A stretch of DNA of 64,000 nt, taken from Druceiella hillmani. Taxonomy: Eukaryota; Arthropoda; Insecta; Lepidoptera; Hepialidae. Under the pieces are notes generated by a model. It did no database searches. It was not told the DNA's origin and saw nothing but the letters and a program-made list of their open reading frames with translations. A program made the translations under genes and the position numbers. Each line of letters starts with the position of its first letter. The first letter of the stretch is position 1. Shown in pieces: positions 23,776-36,334 of this stretch. The stretch lies in contig JAYKKI010000137.1 in assembly GCA_039881145.1 (NCBI GenBank), forward strand, positions 794,501-858,500, given 5' to 3'.

Positions 23776-24729
23776 TTCCGGTAACTAAACTATTAATTTT
23801 TTAAATTGATTATTTTGCGCGGTCCAGAAACACCATCCAGTACATCAGGATAAATTTAATGTCCTATGGTCAAATCCACATCGCATTCAGCTAAAACGTG
23901 GACACTCAGCTAAAACGTGACTGTGATTGATTTTTTTGGAATATTTCAAAAGCTCTTTGTGTACAGAAATTCTCATAGCATTATGTAGATAATAATTTAA
24001 ATATAAATATCAACAAAGTTAATTGATATGACATGTAGAGAGTAAGATTTTTTATGGCAGAAAATTTTTATTATTCATTTTCTTTTAGTTCAATTTATTT
24101 GCATGTATTCATCATATTACAGTAGCGTTTATAGCTAGATTATGTATAAAATAATTTAGAAAACTTCAACATTACATTGAGTACATTTGATGAAAACATC
24201 ATTGAAAAAATATTTTTCTCTTTTGTAATATTTTCCTATACATCATACTCTTATTCAATGATGACGTCATTGGGAAATTGTTCAGATATTCAAATCGATT
24301 GATTTGTTATTACAAATAATAGTTCAAAAAGTTGCAATTTTTCCATACCTTAAAATATATAAGGAAAAACGAGTAATTTACTCCTTTGTTTAACATATTA
24401 AGTTGGACATTCCAAGAAAACTTAACAGCAAATATCATATACCCGAAAATATAAACGAAATCGCAGAACTTTTATGAAGGTATCCTTTGAGGTCTCACAT
24501 GGCGTTCACAGATATGCCTGCGGACAAAATTATGATAGATATTCGATTAAGTATGTCAACGCAGTAAACTGAACCGAGTGGTATTTCATAGTACAAGATA
24601 TACTTTACTTAATTTAGTAGCAAGTCCCTATTACGTACAAATATTACATGCAATATTTGTAAAACTTTTTGTTTTAATATAATATCTTTCGCTAATTATC
24701 GATGCTGTCCTCTTAAATTCTAAACATTA
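23776..24729. other. Non-coding DNA, nothing recognised
   Basis: A short internal repetition of 'cagctaaaacgtg' at 23,888-23,922 is the only local structure noticed. No gene seen. Confidence 0.5.
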
Positions 24730-25720
24730 TACCAACATATATAGAGTTATAGACGCTTAGACGATTTATATTAAATTTTACATTACCTACCCCCTTTCCT
24801 TGCTAATAGCGAATGCCTAAATATACCTAATATTACCTTTGTAGCAATATCTATCGCATGCGCAATGTATATTTATTATTGTGTAAATATATGAGTTCAT
24901 TGATGATTAAATCCAGAAAAAGCTCCTCAAGGTTGCGAGAAAGCGCTTCGTTGCATAAATAAGAGGCGCGCTTACGCTCCTAATTCAGATTAGAGTTAAA
25001 CGTATTCATAAAGTGGAAAATTAAGCAAAATTCCTTAACTTTTTTATAAAACGTAACTTACACTCGAGAGGCGTTACTAGCCATGCTCTAACTTTATCCG
25101 TTTTGACACGTTGAGGCTAATAGCTTCATAGAAATATTTAGCTGAATTAACGAGAGCGTTAGTTACAAAATCAAAGCATTTAAGCGACGAGATGTTAAGA
25201 AGATTTATTTAGGTTATTTTAAAGTTACTTACAGTTTATGTTGAGCTCATAGGATGAATGATGAAAAATCGTTTAAGTATTTATTAACCGTCATTCTCTG
25301 CAAGGGGTTAATTAGGGGTTAAATATAAGTAAATTGTTTAAAGTTTTTCCTACTACTTACTTGTTACATGTATTATAATTTTTGTTATTTAAGATCACGT
25401 TTATATATTAAATTTAATAAGTTTTTAGGGAGTAAACTTTGTGAATTTCTATAGAATAACATTTAAGTTTAAAAAAAATTAAAAGGTGTACATCATTGCT
25501 TTATATGGATGCTTTCACGATAGGTTATACGGGGATAGAGGTATATGGTTATGAAGAGTCACATTATATTTAAGTACCGATAAGACGGCCCGCTATCTCG
25601 CTTTAGCGGGAACTGTACGAAGGGTTATAAGTATTTCTCTTAGCATATAAGGATGCATAATTTAAAGGAATTTATTGCCGTAATACCTGTGAGTTGGTGG
25701 CATTGAAAATATAGTAAATA
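24730..25720 (+). repeat. Diverged repeat family R1, long copy 2
   Basis: Aligns by eye, end to end and in the same orientation, with 36,335-37,350. Shared blocks are 'acgatttatattaaatttta', 'ggttgcgagaaag', 'ggcgttac', 'tttatccgttttgacac', 'taagtaccgataag' and 'tatctcgctttagcggga'. On the minus strand one frame gives ALVNSAKYFYEAISLNVSKR, similar to SLVNSTKLQCKYICESINLK in the other copy. Either a transposon or an old gene duplication could have left it. Not identified. Confidence 0.7.
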
Positions 25721-26989
25721 TGCCTGTTTTTAAATTTATGACTAAAAATTATGTGTTACGTACGTTACGCTGACTTCTGGTCTAGGTTTTGAAATTTCAT
25801 ATTTATTGAAAGCGTTGTTTTTTAGATAAGTCTGTTACTGCTACTGATTTAATTGTAGAAATTTGAGAAAGAATAATTAGGTTATTATATTCACTATAAA
25901 ATTATTGTGAATATTAGCTGAAAATATATTTTAATGTTTTATAATCGATATGCAATGTCAGAGGTAATCAATAATTATACAAACTACTATACAAGCTCGC
26001 AGTAAATTATTTAGAAAAACTAGAAAAGCATGATGCAAGGCTTAAAATTGTTGATCTTGGTCCAGGTACACTAAATATATTTAACTTTGTGACAAGGGAT
26101 TACTTTATAAGTTTATTACCACTGTAAAAATCGCTCAAGTGTAAATCTGGCTAAAGTATCGGGGGTTTGGTACCTGGTTTGAATCGATATTAATTCATTT
26201 GTCACAAATAATCACTAATATAATCTTCCTAGCGTGATAAATATTTAATTATACATCTAATAATTAGACAAGGGGGATAGGCGTATTGCCTTGAATGTTC
26301 CAAAAGCTATGTGCATTCGCACCACCCTGTGCACCAATCGTTGCATAGGTTTCTAAAAACCCCGTAGATTTTGTAATGATAGTCCAGAAAGGGGGAGGCT
26401 TTCTGGTTTTACTGAAATATATATTTTTGCATATTTTTTATTTTATCTTTGAACATATACTAACAAGAATGACAAAACTAATTTTTTTCACAAATCTCTG
26501 TAAAAATCTGTTTCTATAACATTTAAAAATCCATGAAAAGACTCACCAACATCGACTGATAATTATGATTTCGAGTGTATAATTATGATTACACACAATT
26601 GGAGGCATGTCATTTTTCAAAGGCAAATATAAATCAGTAAGAAAAGATTTATAATAAATATTTCAAACATCAATAAGAGCATAGTTTTATTTCTATAAAA
26701 TTCGATTACTTATAATTACACGAGTTATAATTATTTCTATATTGAAAAGGCGAGGATGCTTCAAGCGAAATAGCGGTGAAGAATATGTTAATAAAATATA
26801 TAAGCAAAATTCACAGGCTCCCCTATTTTACATATACCATACAATTTCCTCTGAATTACAAAACTTGTAATACCTCCTAGTAAAATTAATATACTAATGT
26901 GGGAGAAAAAATATATGAAAATACATGATATTATCTAAGTTCCGAAACCTCTTACGTTGTGTATTTTTATACGTAAAAATGCAAGTTTA
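25721..26989. other. Non-coding DNA, nothing recognised
   Basis: A/T-rich sequence without recognisable genes or element ends. Confidence 0.5.
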
Positions 26990-27480
26990 TTAAAGTTCTT
27001 CTCCAGGAAAAGCAAATCAAGGTTACGAATAGCCTTTCGTTGCGCAAATATGTAAAGTTGTACGCTCTCAGTGCGGATTACAGTTAAACCGTTCTCATGA
27101 AGTGAAAAGTAAAATATCCTGATATGTTCACGGAAAATAACTAACATTCAACGCACGTAATATATGAAGCTTAACTTTTAGCAACTTCAGCACGCCAATC
27201 TAATTAGCTCGTGTACGTAATAATTTAGTTCAACTTATTAAAGAGTTCAATATTGAATTGGGATCTTTGAATAAGCGTGGTTCCTTAAAGAGTGACAAAC
27301 TCATTAATAGCCGGTCTCTGAATACCTTTTGTTGAACAGATCTCTCACAACTCTTTTATATAAATATTTTCAAAGAAAAAGTCATGGAATAGATATCTTT
27401 CCACAAAAAGTACTCAGAAACCGGCTATAAATCACGTATTAGATAATAGTTATTGTAAGAGTCCATCGTTTTCCACTAGA
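26990..27480 (+). repeat. Diverged repeat family R1, copy 3
   Basis: Contains 'aaatcaaggttacgaatagc', 'gcgcaaatatgtaaag', 'cagtgcggattacagttaaa' and further on 'gaatagatatctttcc' with 'ctcagaaaccggctataaat'. The first part matches 24,920-25,130 and 36,490-36,650, and the last part matches about 38,130-38,260, downstream of the copy at 36,335. The minus strand has a 70-codon open frame (26,935-27,147) whose RKAIRNLDLLFLE resembles the same position in copy 2 (NEALSRNLEELFL). Confidence 0.6.
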
Positions 27481-27961
27481 AATCGTTTCCGTGTTACATG
27501 TAGTAACAGAGTGAAAAATATTTAATATAAATAAAAAAAATATAAATAAAACAGTGATTCATTTAGCATATAGAATGAAAATATACTTCAGAAAACCCAT
27601 TTTTTTAATATTTATCCATCCTAAACTCAGGTATTGATATTCATCGACCCATCTTTCATCTATTGTCAATATTTTGAAGAAGTGTGGTTATTTTAAACAA
27701 GAAATATCAGATTTTCTGCTGTTGATACCTTTCATATATTAAGTAATATTATTTTACAATAGATGGCACTGTAACCAAATTAAATTTTAGTAGTGTTAGC
27801 CTAATAACTTGGCTTGTTTGAAATGTTTGGAACTTTCTTATGCGGCAGTTCAGGATTTATAGTTTTTCATTCATAATTTAAGTATATGTTAAGAAATTTT
27901 AGCACTGCATTTGACGATATAAGTCTGAAATATTCTTTCTTTGATTTAGTATTAACTAAGA

Positions 27962-28012
27962 CTAATATTAACCCGTAAGCTTAAGATTCAGACTAATATT
28001 AACCCGTAAGCC
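27962..28012. repeat. Short tandem duplication, 21 bp repeated
   Basis: 'gactaatattaacccgtaag' followed by c occurs twice, about 31 bp apart, with no mismatches. It is a recent slip or duplication. Confidence 0.85.
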
Positions 28013-29689
28013 CGAAATTTCCATAAATATTATAAACCGTTTTTGGATATGTCTATGCTGCCCATTAACAAAAAGTGCTAATTTTATACTAGGACTATAT
28101 ATTTTTATTCATATGGCATTAAACATTTTCTGTAAAAGCAACTATTGGAAATACTTTTTCCAAATATAATCTTTTCAATATTCCACAAAGTGATTTAGCT
28201 GTATTAAGATTTCTTGCAGATTCGATATCGATATTTTTAAAAAACTGTACGTAATCTGTCGTTACGTAGATATCGTATCATCATTGATAACATACCTCCA
28301 TTATGCATATATCTTGGTGAAAATTTTATGCTGAAACTTTCCAAAAGAGAGTTCACATAAGAATGTTAATAATCGCAACGTATGGCAGATGTGCCATACA
28401 TTGTGACTGGACAGAAAAAGTTCAACCAACTTAGAATACTTTTCCCACTTATGTTTTACAAGGATATTATCCAAAGAGGTCGTTAAACTAAAGTTACTTC
28501 GTATAAGTTATAAAGTTTGGATCCTTTTTTAGTTGCCTAATTTTAGCCCATTAAACATTTTTGCTTTAACTCTTCTGTGGGCAACTCTGTGAATTTGTGT
28601 GAAAGGTAAGAAAAATGATCACTTTCATCATTTATTAAGAAATTTTACAAACTGTTTGGTGTTGTAGCGGTTATGTCGCAAGATCTCAGTTTACAGAAAA
28701 TAAGTTAGTGATACATTTCTTATTCACAACCGGTAGTTAATTTGTAGAAGGCCACATCTTTTAGGCCAGTAATGCATTTCGCCCCAGCTTTAAAACGGGT
28801 ACATGAAATATTGATACGGTTTAGGGTAGTCATTTTGTTCACCTAGAGAAAATTAATCATTTTCATGTTGTCACAAATTATCCAATTGTAAACAAAACGA
28901 ATGCTTTTTTGGAATATGAAAGAAATAATTTCTATTCATCCTTCAGAGTATTTGGTTACGTAATATATATAGAGCCAAAATTATTGTCGTCGTGCAACAT
29001 AACATATTTCAAACTTCTTTTACTATTTTCAATGGAAAAAGTTCATCTTTTAGTTTATTTTTGGTAAATTCCTATGTTGCATAAGACCGTTTGTCCATTT
29101 AAAAATATGTCAACAAAACTTTTCCTTGGGTTTGATAAAAAGAAACTACTACTTCTACTGACTGTAATTAAATTGTTGTCTCATAAAAGTGCTGCCAAAA
29201 TTTCAAAAATTCAGTTATTTTAGCAAATTATTCAATTTATTTGGATTAAAAATTTGGAGGTCTGACGACTAAGTACATATGAAATCTAACTTTTGGCTAT
29301 TTTCTTTCGTAAGATTTCCTTAATACTTCTACAGTGACTGGTTCGGTGCAGGCTAATGATGTTAATGAAACTGACATTAAAGTCTCGCTATAATTTTAAC
29401 GATGTCGTTGGGTAGAAAAAAAGTTAAGTTTCGCTTTTAATGTAACGCTTTTAATTTTCGTAAGACAGAAATACCAACAGTCGTGGTGATTTTCATTAAA
29501 TAATCGGTGTTCCGAATAGAAGAGTTATTATATTCATTACATTTTTATAACTACATAATTGTATTCTAAAGCAATCAAAACATGAATTATTAACAAAAAC
29601 CGAGACAAATTTCGACTTTGTCGTTTATTTGAATGTATATTACGAAAAAACTATTTCTATTATTTAAATACCAACAAATATAAAAAAAT
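28013..29689. other. Non-coding DNA, nothing recognised
   Basis: Only an 8-bp perfect hairpin at 28,380-28,399 was noticed. No gene seen. Confidence 0.5.
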
Positions 29690-30130
29690 TACTTCTGTTA
29701 TTTAGATAAACTTTCCCTGTGGGATCTATATTAACAATTTAAACCAAATGAATTGGAAGTCTTTTATATATAAATTAAAATATGCCCTTACACCCTAAAT
29801 GATGGTAGTTTCAAATAATCTCAACAAATAGATCTTTGAGATAAAAAGATATATTCGTTAACAAAGGAGTAAATTAATATGAAAACCATTAAAATGTTAG
29901 ACAAATGAAATGAAACTATTTAGATTACTTAAGTAATACCTCCTTGTGGGAGCTATATTAAAGATTTTAGCCACACTAGTCTGTTTAAATATAATATAAA
30001 ATGTGAACTCTAGCGCTTAAGGAGAACAGATTTTTTTTAAATTATCATTTAAATTAAACAGACTTTTGTTTAATAGTGATATTTTATTCGTTAATAAGTC
30101 AAAATATTCAAGAAAAGTATTAGAGCAAAT
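29690..30130. repeat. Degenerate tandem duplication, about 228 bp
   Basis: 'tccctgtgggatctatatta' at 29,714 and 'tccttgtgggagctatatta' at 29,941 are followed at matching distances by 'gatatattcgttaacaaag' and 'gatattttattcgttaataa'. A related segment 'gaactctatgcgattaagga' occurs near 42,522, matching 'gaactctagcgcttaaggag' at 30,005. Confidence 0.65.
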
Positions 30131-31149
30131 ATATTCAAAAATTAGATTTAGTCGTTCCTTAACCACAATTAAAAGTTTATATATACAAAAAACTTGGCTC
30201 TATGTAATTTAATTAACACATTCCTGCATTCACACTAAAGTTAACAAATATGCAAACTTTTCGTTATTTACGCTAGTTTACAGATCTAAGCTATGAGAAT
30301 AATTAATTTGTCTCTATATATTTTCAAATTTGCATTCAATTCGAGTGAATATCGTCTTATTACAAATAATAAAATTACTTATATACGAACACATAATAAA
30401 TATGCTAAGTTCGAGAATTGCAAATTGGCTCAAGAGTTTTACTGCAGCAATTATTACTAGCTTAGGTAATCATAGGGTGAAAACTGCTTTCTTGTGTCCC
30501 CAAAACAGTGTTTCTAGTTTGTGCGGTATCTGGTAAAATATGATGATGTATATATTATTCTGGTCATATAATTTTAATTTGTTTATATACTTTTAAACAT
30601 AAAATTAAACTGATATCTTTTTGCTGTAGATAGTGCAAAATAATGACAGCTAGGAATGCTTTGAGGAACTTACACTTGTTTGTGAGTACATTTGTTATTT
30701 TAAATCAAAGTTTGATCAAATATTTTATGGCAATTAAAAAACAAAATGGTTGGTAATAATTTTTTTCTTTTGCCCATATTTTGAAATATTCCTCAGCACG
30801 GGCATAATGTGAAGCATTATTAATTTTTTTCTCCCTTGTAATAGCTATTAAATGTAAATATTAACAGATTAAAAAAAGAAGTTGTAAACATATTGTGACC
30901 TTAAAATTATATAAACTTTTGTTCTGATATACATAATAATTGAGTTTAGGATAAGGTAATGCAAGGGTCCGCATTTTTAGGACAAAGTTGAATTAAAAAT
31001 TTAATTTTATAGCTATCGAATTCAACTTCATTTATTTCAAACCTCCATAATCCTTTTCTAAATAGAAATAATTTGCCTTAGACAATCGAAGTAGTAAAGA
31101 CAACAAACTGTTATATAAATTTAACAAATTACCAAAAAAAATGCGTATT
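30131..31149. other. Non-coding DNA, nothing recognised
   Basis: The 68-codon plus frame at 30,330-30,536 has no recognisable domain. No element end could be defined for the neighbouring pogo relic. Confidence 0.5.
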
Positions 31150-32986
31150 CTTATACACTCTGTCCTGTAAAAGGGCACAGTGAAATGTGTGTATTGTATT
31201 GGCACACAAGTTACAATGGAGGGGTCCTGTGCCCAGATAGGCAGTGCATTCTCCATACCATTATTCTTTGCATCTTGAACAGCCAATCCATTCTTCCTTT
31301 ATCCGGTCTTTATATATTACGTGGCCACCCCACCGACATTTTCTTATTTGGTGCAATTTTAGGTTTCTTAAACCTTTACTTTGCTTTTTCTCTCTTGGCT
31401 GTCGATTAGTTTTCTTTTTTGACGTGGTTTTAGATTTATCAAGTTTCACATTAGGTTGCCTTCGAACTTCAGTTTGTTTGTCCAGCTTCATTTTTATGGC
31501 TACTTACGACTTCTCATGTTTCCTCACGTTTTTTCTATCCTGGGCCTAAGGAAGTGGATAAACATCAACCACTGTTTTATGAGAAGAAGTTGATGCAAGC
31601 TCAGCAACATCTACGGATATATTTCTTTGGGTCGAAGAAGCAGTACCAGTATTGAAGGTTTGAATTAATTTCCCACATAGGATACTGCTATTTTTAGTAG
31701 AGAATATGTCTATCTCAGCAGATTTTGTACAGTAAGGTGAATTTATAACAATTGGGGCGTTGGTTGATTGCAATTGTCATTAATGCATTATTACAGCAGC
31801 TTGTTTGATATTGTCTCTTCGGAGTTCTCTATCAATGACTGTGCTTGCTAGAAACTCTGAATTACTGAAAACGTCGGGATTACCAGTAAGGAACAACGCC
31901 AGTAACTTTAAAGCTTTGATTTGCACACGCAAGTATTGCAGCTTTGAAGTAAGCAGGTGTAAAAATTCGTACCATTTAGAATACCATGATGATTCTACCC
32001 AAATGATTCCACCGCCATTTTTCACACTTGTTGGCTAAATATTTTTTCATCACTGAATAAAATCCACGATCCAGTGGCTGTATCTTATGACTTGAGCGCA
32101 GGGGCAAAGTCAGCGTAGTAATGTTGTTGTCTCAGTAAACATTTATGACTCTGATCATGGAATGCGTCAAATGATTGTCCAAAATTAGAAGCACCGGATC
32201 TTCTTAGGTTGGTATAATGAAATCCTTGAAATTTGTGAAACTGAGGTCAGATACCATTCCTACTGAACCAGGAGATGCATTATTTAAGAGCTTGGTTTTC
32301 ATTTTCTTTCTTGCAAATATGAAAGCTTGCAATTATGTACAGCCATAAATGTTTTGGCACCCACAGAATTAACTACTGTGATGTTAACACCCCGCTCTGC
32401 ACTTGATATTTTATTCACTGATCATTTACCTTTCGAAGTAAATAATTTAAGTGATTTACTCGTCACAGTAGTAATCCCTGATTCATCCATGTTGAAAACT
32501 CTGTTAGGTGGAAAGTTGTATCTATCATGCAAAGCTGTTTATTGTGTGTACGGGCAATGCTAATGAACGTTGGTTGTCTTAACGATTTATCTGGATATCG
32601 GCTTAAGAATACTCGTAACCAGTCTTTACCCCCCAATTGTGTTTAAATATTAAACCTGTGTGAGACTTTATTTGCTGTGGTGTATTCAAAACCTAACTCC
32701 CTCAAATTCTTAGATGTCAAACCAAAATAAACATCATCAAGGAGTTTTATGTGTCGGCAGAAATCTTCTTCTATTTATTTTGAAAACATGGTGAAAAATC
32801 TATCTAACTTCGATGCAAGTTCATTACGATTTAGAAGTTTTCGCAGGGAAAGTTCAGGCCCACCAAGAATACTACGGAAGAAACTACTTTTCTTTTTGAT
32901 TTTCCTTCTTCTATTAGTTTTTGAGCTTCCTTCAAAACTTTAGGTGGACAATTCTGTTAAGTGGAAGTTCTTTTCCCTCTGGACAT
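31150..32986 (-). pseudogene. Older pogo-like transposase relic
   Basis: Read on the minus strand from ATG at 32,986-32,984. The helix-turn-helix region has VLKEAQKLIEEGKSKRKVV. The CENP-B-like part has YFGLTSKNLRELGFEYTTAN and GGKDWLRVFLSRYPDKS. The catalytic Asp residues lie in NMDESGITTV (32,485-32,487), LLILDNHLTH (32,177-32,179) and HKIQPLD (32,069-32,071). The second and third have 35 residues between them, as in the element at 9 kb. The C-terminal part keeps NPDVFSNSEFLASTVIDREL, a Lys-rich tract and a Cys-rich finger WIGCSRCKE...CNLC. Several in-frame stops and frameshifts show it is long dead. It belongs to the same superfamily as the 9-kb element but differs clearly in sequence, so it is a separate lineage. 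No terminal repeats were found. Confidence 0.88.
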
Positions 32987-33065
32987 ACTGTAAATAAACA
33001 ATAAATCATATTTACATAGAAAAAATACGGATATCATAATAATTGAAACCAAGGCTGTAGAGTGC

Positions 33066-33113
33066 GCTTGCACTCAGAGTGCGCGTGCACTCTAGCACAC
33101 TACGCACTGCGCA
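33066..33113. repeat. C+G-rich (agtgcgc)-type clustered repeat
   Basis: 'gagtgcgcttgcactc', 'agagtgcgcgtgcactct' and 'actgcgcactc' follow one another, giving overlapping inverted repeats of gagtgc/gcactc in an otherwise A/T-rich region. It lies 80 bp beyond the start of the pogo relic and could belong to its end. That is not shown. Confidence 0.5.
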
Positions 33114-33414
33114 CTCATAAACATCTTATAATCATTCAGAAAATAATGAAAACTAGCAATATCTATCAGAATACGCCGCCATTGTCTTGTCTATTGCGGT
33201 TTCAATGGTAAACAAATGGTATGAATAAAAAGTGAAAAAGTTTATTAAACCGCTGTTTTAGGAACAGTATTCATTGCAAAATACTAAATAATAAGTTAAA
33301 AACAGTAAAACTCTATTGATTCAACTTGCAAACACGTTTATCCACTAATCTTACTTTTTTTAAATAGCGGATGTCGGCGTTTACAAACATCAAAACACAA
33401 TTGAAATTAGCTGC

Positions 33415-33443
33415 TAAGGTCATACGGGATTCGTGTGACCTTA
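33415..33443. repeat. Short hairpin, 12-bp arms
   Basis: taaggtcatacg (33,415-33,426), loop ggatt, cgtgtgacctta (33,432-33,443). One G:T pair, otherwise complementary. Confidence 0.6.
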
Positions 33444-33469
33444 GATGCTCTCTTATGACCCGCGCACTA

Positions 33470-36130
33470 TTGCACTACCTTGGCCTATATTTTAACAGTT
33501 CTTTATGTACGGAATTTAATTCCCGAATTTGTAATATTTTGTTTGTCGGTTCAGCCAACAAAACTTTACGCCAAAATATGTACTTATGAAATATATTTAA
33601 TCAAATAGAGAGGTTGAAGCATCCGTATAATATTTGGTTTACAAACTTAGTCAACAAACTAGATGAATGGCGTGAAAACGCAATATCTTTCTTCCGTATA
33701 AGGTCAAGCAGCTCATTTGTCGTAATGTAACGACGCAAATTTTTGAAAATAAAATTTCTTTAGGCGTACCATGCGTAACTTTTCTGAGCAGTGCCCGAAA
33801 TTAGGTTGTCACGCTGGGTTCGGTGATGCTGAATCGGATAAACTCGGTTCCCTTCTGCACCGACCGAGCGATTTCACTTTCTACTACGAAATGTATTGCT
33901 TCAAGAAATAAGTTTTATTTTTATTAATATTATATTTGAGTGTAATGTAATACCCGTAGGTTATTGTATATTATACGTGCAATATTTTAAGCATTGTTTA
34001 ATATTTTATTGGAGAGTAGTTTAATATAATACGCGTACGTTATTACATTTTTTTTTTCACTTCTGTCATAAGGTCATGAGCACACACAAGTTTCTACTTT
34101 AAATTGTGTCTGTAGGAGAGAATGTCTAATATAAATAAGTTTATTAAATATATATACAACATTTTTATTTTACTCGCGATACTAAGTATAAGGAAACTAT
34201 AAAAATTATCGTGAAAATCAAAGTCGATATTATAATTGAAAGAGACAATATAATTGAAAAGACCGGAAAAATGAAAAACTGTTTGTGGGTGTGCGGGATC
34301 GATTTCGATTAAATTTGATATTTGGTAGTCTTTCATAAATGACATCATATTAATTTTTTTTAATTTTTATAACTTTCAAAATTTGAACACTTGCCAAGAA
34401 TGTATTAAATTAATAAATTTTTTTATAAAGAGTGCAAATGATCATATAATCTATTATGATTATTATGAGAGAGAAGACCCTATCAACATCCTCCAACAAT
34501 ATGTTATACTCCTTGTAACTGAGAAAACTACATCAAAATCCTCCAACAATATGTTATGCTCCTTATAATAGTGAAATCCCCATAAATATTCTCTAACATG
34601 AAGATATGCTTTTATTATAGTGAAAACTTCATCAAAATTCTTCAACAATACATTATAGTTCTTGTAAAAATAAAAACCTCATCAAAATCTTCCAACAATA
34701 AGTTCTGCCACTTATAATAGTAAAAACTTTATCAAAAAAATTAAAAAATTCAAGTATAAAAATTGACATTGAGGTAGAGATTAACAAGTCATACACATTT
34801 ATACACGAGATATATTTATTTATTACTTTGTTATCTAAACTTAGGGACTATTTGGCTAAAAGATCTAAATGGTTCCCATTTCAAAAATCGTGTTATGAAC
34901 TAATGTATCAGTTAGTTTTTATCCCACAATGGAATTCTTAATTTTTTATTAGATTTCTTTTTATGCCAAAGTATTGCAAAGGTTTCCCTTAGTTGCAGTT
35001 TTCTAAAATTTTAATTTTATTTGCGGAAAGTCAACAAAAAATTAAGCGCATGTGTCAATATAAATTGCAACTAATATTTTAAAATTACGCAATGTCTTTT
35101 ATAACTTTTTATGGAACATGGAACAAATTTGCGGATAAACTTACGGAAAATAGCAAACACAGCATAAAAATATATGAAAATATCAAAACACCGAATCTAG
35201 AGATGATAAGACACATTTATGAGAACGCTCCAAAAAATCGTTGGTGCTTGAAAGACAAAAGTTTTAAAATACAGAGGGTATATATTAAACTTGACTCGCA
35301 CTTTCCCTGATGTAAAATTAAATTAAAATACTAAGCAAATAGCTAACCATGTCTAATATTATATGTATACACATACTTGCTTAGATGATATGTGACACGA
35401 CAACGTACGTACGAGGTGCGGTATTAAGGAGAGTATGTATTTAACTTATTTTCTGTATATTTGTGAAGTAATCACATATACTTGTAAACTTTTATGACAA
35501 TAAGATATAATGATACGGAGCCCACAGGGTGTGAGTCTTACATGCACTTCGCCGTCATTACTTTTCCAAGATACATATGTAATGTCCTTATCAAATTCTC
35601 GCTATTTTTTGAGACCTAACCAGCTTTAACCACTTACTTGTAAGGTGTTCAACCATTTTGCTCAAAAGATTCGTAATATCACGATCGCACAGACTTTTTA
35701 TAAAATTGCTGAATAATTATATCGGCTGAAATTGGTTTCTTCTCAGATTTTTAAAATAATGTAATTTCGGGCTAGAAAAAATCCATTATTTAATATTCAA
35801 TCCGTTAGTATGTTTAAAATTAATTTTATTCACCATAAACCATGTATTAAAGTGAGTCGTATAACAGAACGACAAAGATGGTATTTATTTACTATTACAA
35901 TATTGACAAAAAATTATATTGAGTTTGACATGACTCGCATAAATACATGGACAAGCTATTATTTCCCAATTACAAATAATAAACCAATTTACACTTACTA
36001 TTAGCAGAAGAGCTTTCAGAAAGCTTTTCAAAGAAAGCTCGAGGTTTCGCAGCTATTATCATGTCAGCTTTTATCTTTGCATTTATTTTACCGAATGAAA
36101 CAGAGTTTGTTCCATCCATATGTTGTAGTT
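33470..36130. repeat. Diverged segmental duplication, block I
   Basis: Three separate stretches match block II (44,400-46,350) in order and orientation. They are 33,500-33,730 against 44,430-44,660, 35,150-35,290 against 45,375-45,510, and 35,990-36,130 against 46,190-46,350. In the first, the minus-strand frame gives TNELLDLIRKKD and KYIFWRKVLLAEPTNKI against TNELRILIQRMD and KYIFLARNLLVELTNKI. In the third, the plus-strand frame gives AIIMSAFIFAFILPN against AIVISTFIFAFILPI. No known family was recognised. Intervening DNA has diverged or changed length. Confidence 0.6.
34482..34737. repeat. 50-bp tandem repeat, about 5 copies
   Basis: Units start at 34,482, 34,532, 34,582, 34,631, 34,681 and 34,731 with 'atcaaaatcctccaacaata' or a close variant. 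Divergence between units is uneven, and unit three is the most changed. Short frames on both strands here reflect the repeat. Confidence 0.9.
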
Positions 36131-36226
36131 TTTAGCTCTCATGAAGTTGTTAAACTTCCACCTAAATATATTTGAAGACATATTTTGACACAGTTTACTG
36201 ATTTTCCTTTAGAGCTTAATATTACC

Positions 36227-36274
36227 TATATATATATATATATATGTATATATATGTATATGTATGTATATGTA

Positions 36275-36320
<46 letters not shown>
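36227..36320. repeat. (TA)n / (TATG)n microsatellite
   Basis: TA runs interrupted by TG, followed by a short (AC) run. It sits directly before the R1 copy at 36,335. Confidence 0.97.
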
Positions 36321-36321
<1 letters not shown>

Positions 36322-36334
36322 GCACACACACTCA

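Noticed and set aside
28380..28399. Perfect 8-bp hairpin with 4-base loop
   Set aside because: Too short to stand out. Such hairpins are expected by chance in a 64-kb window.
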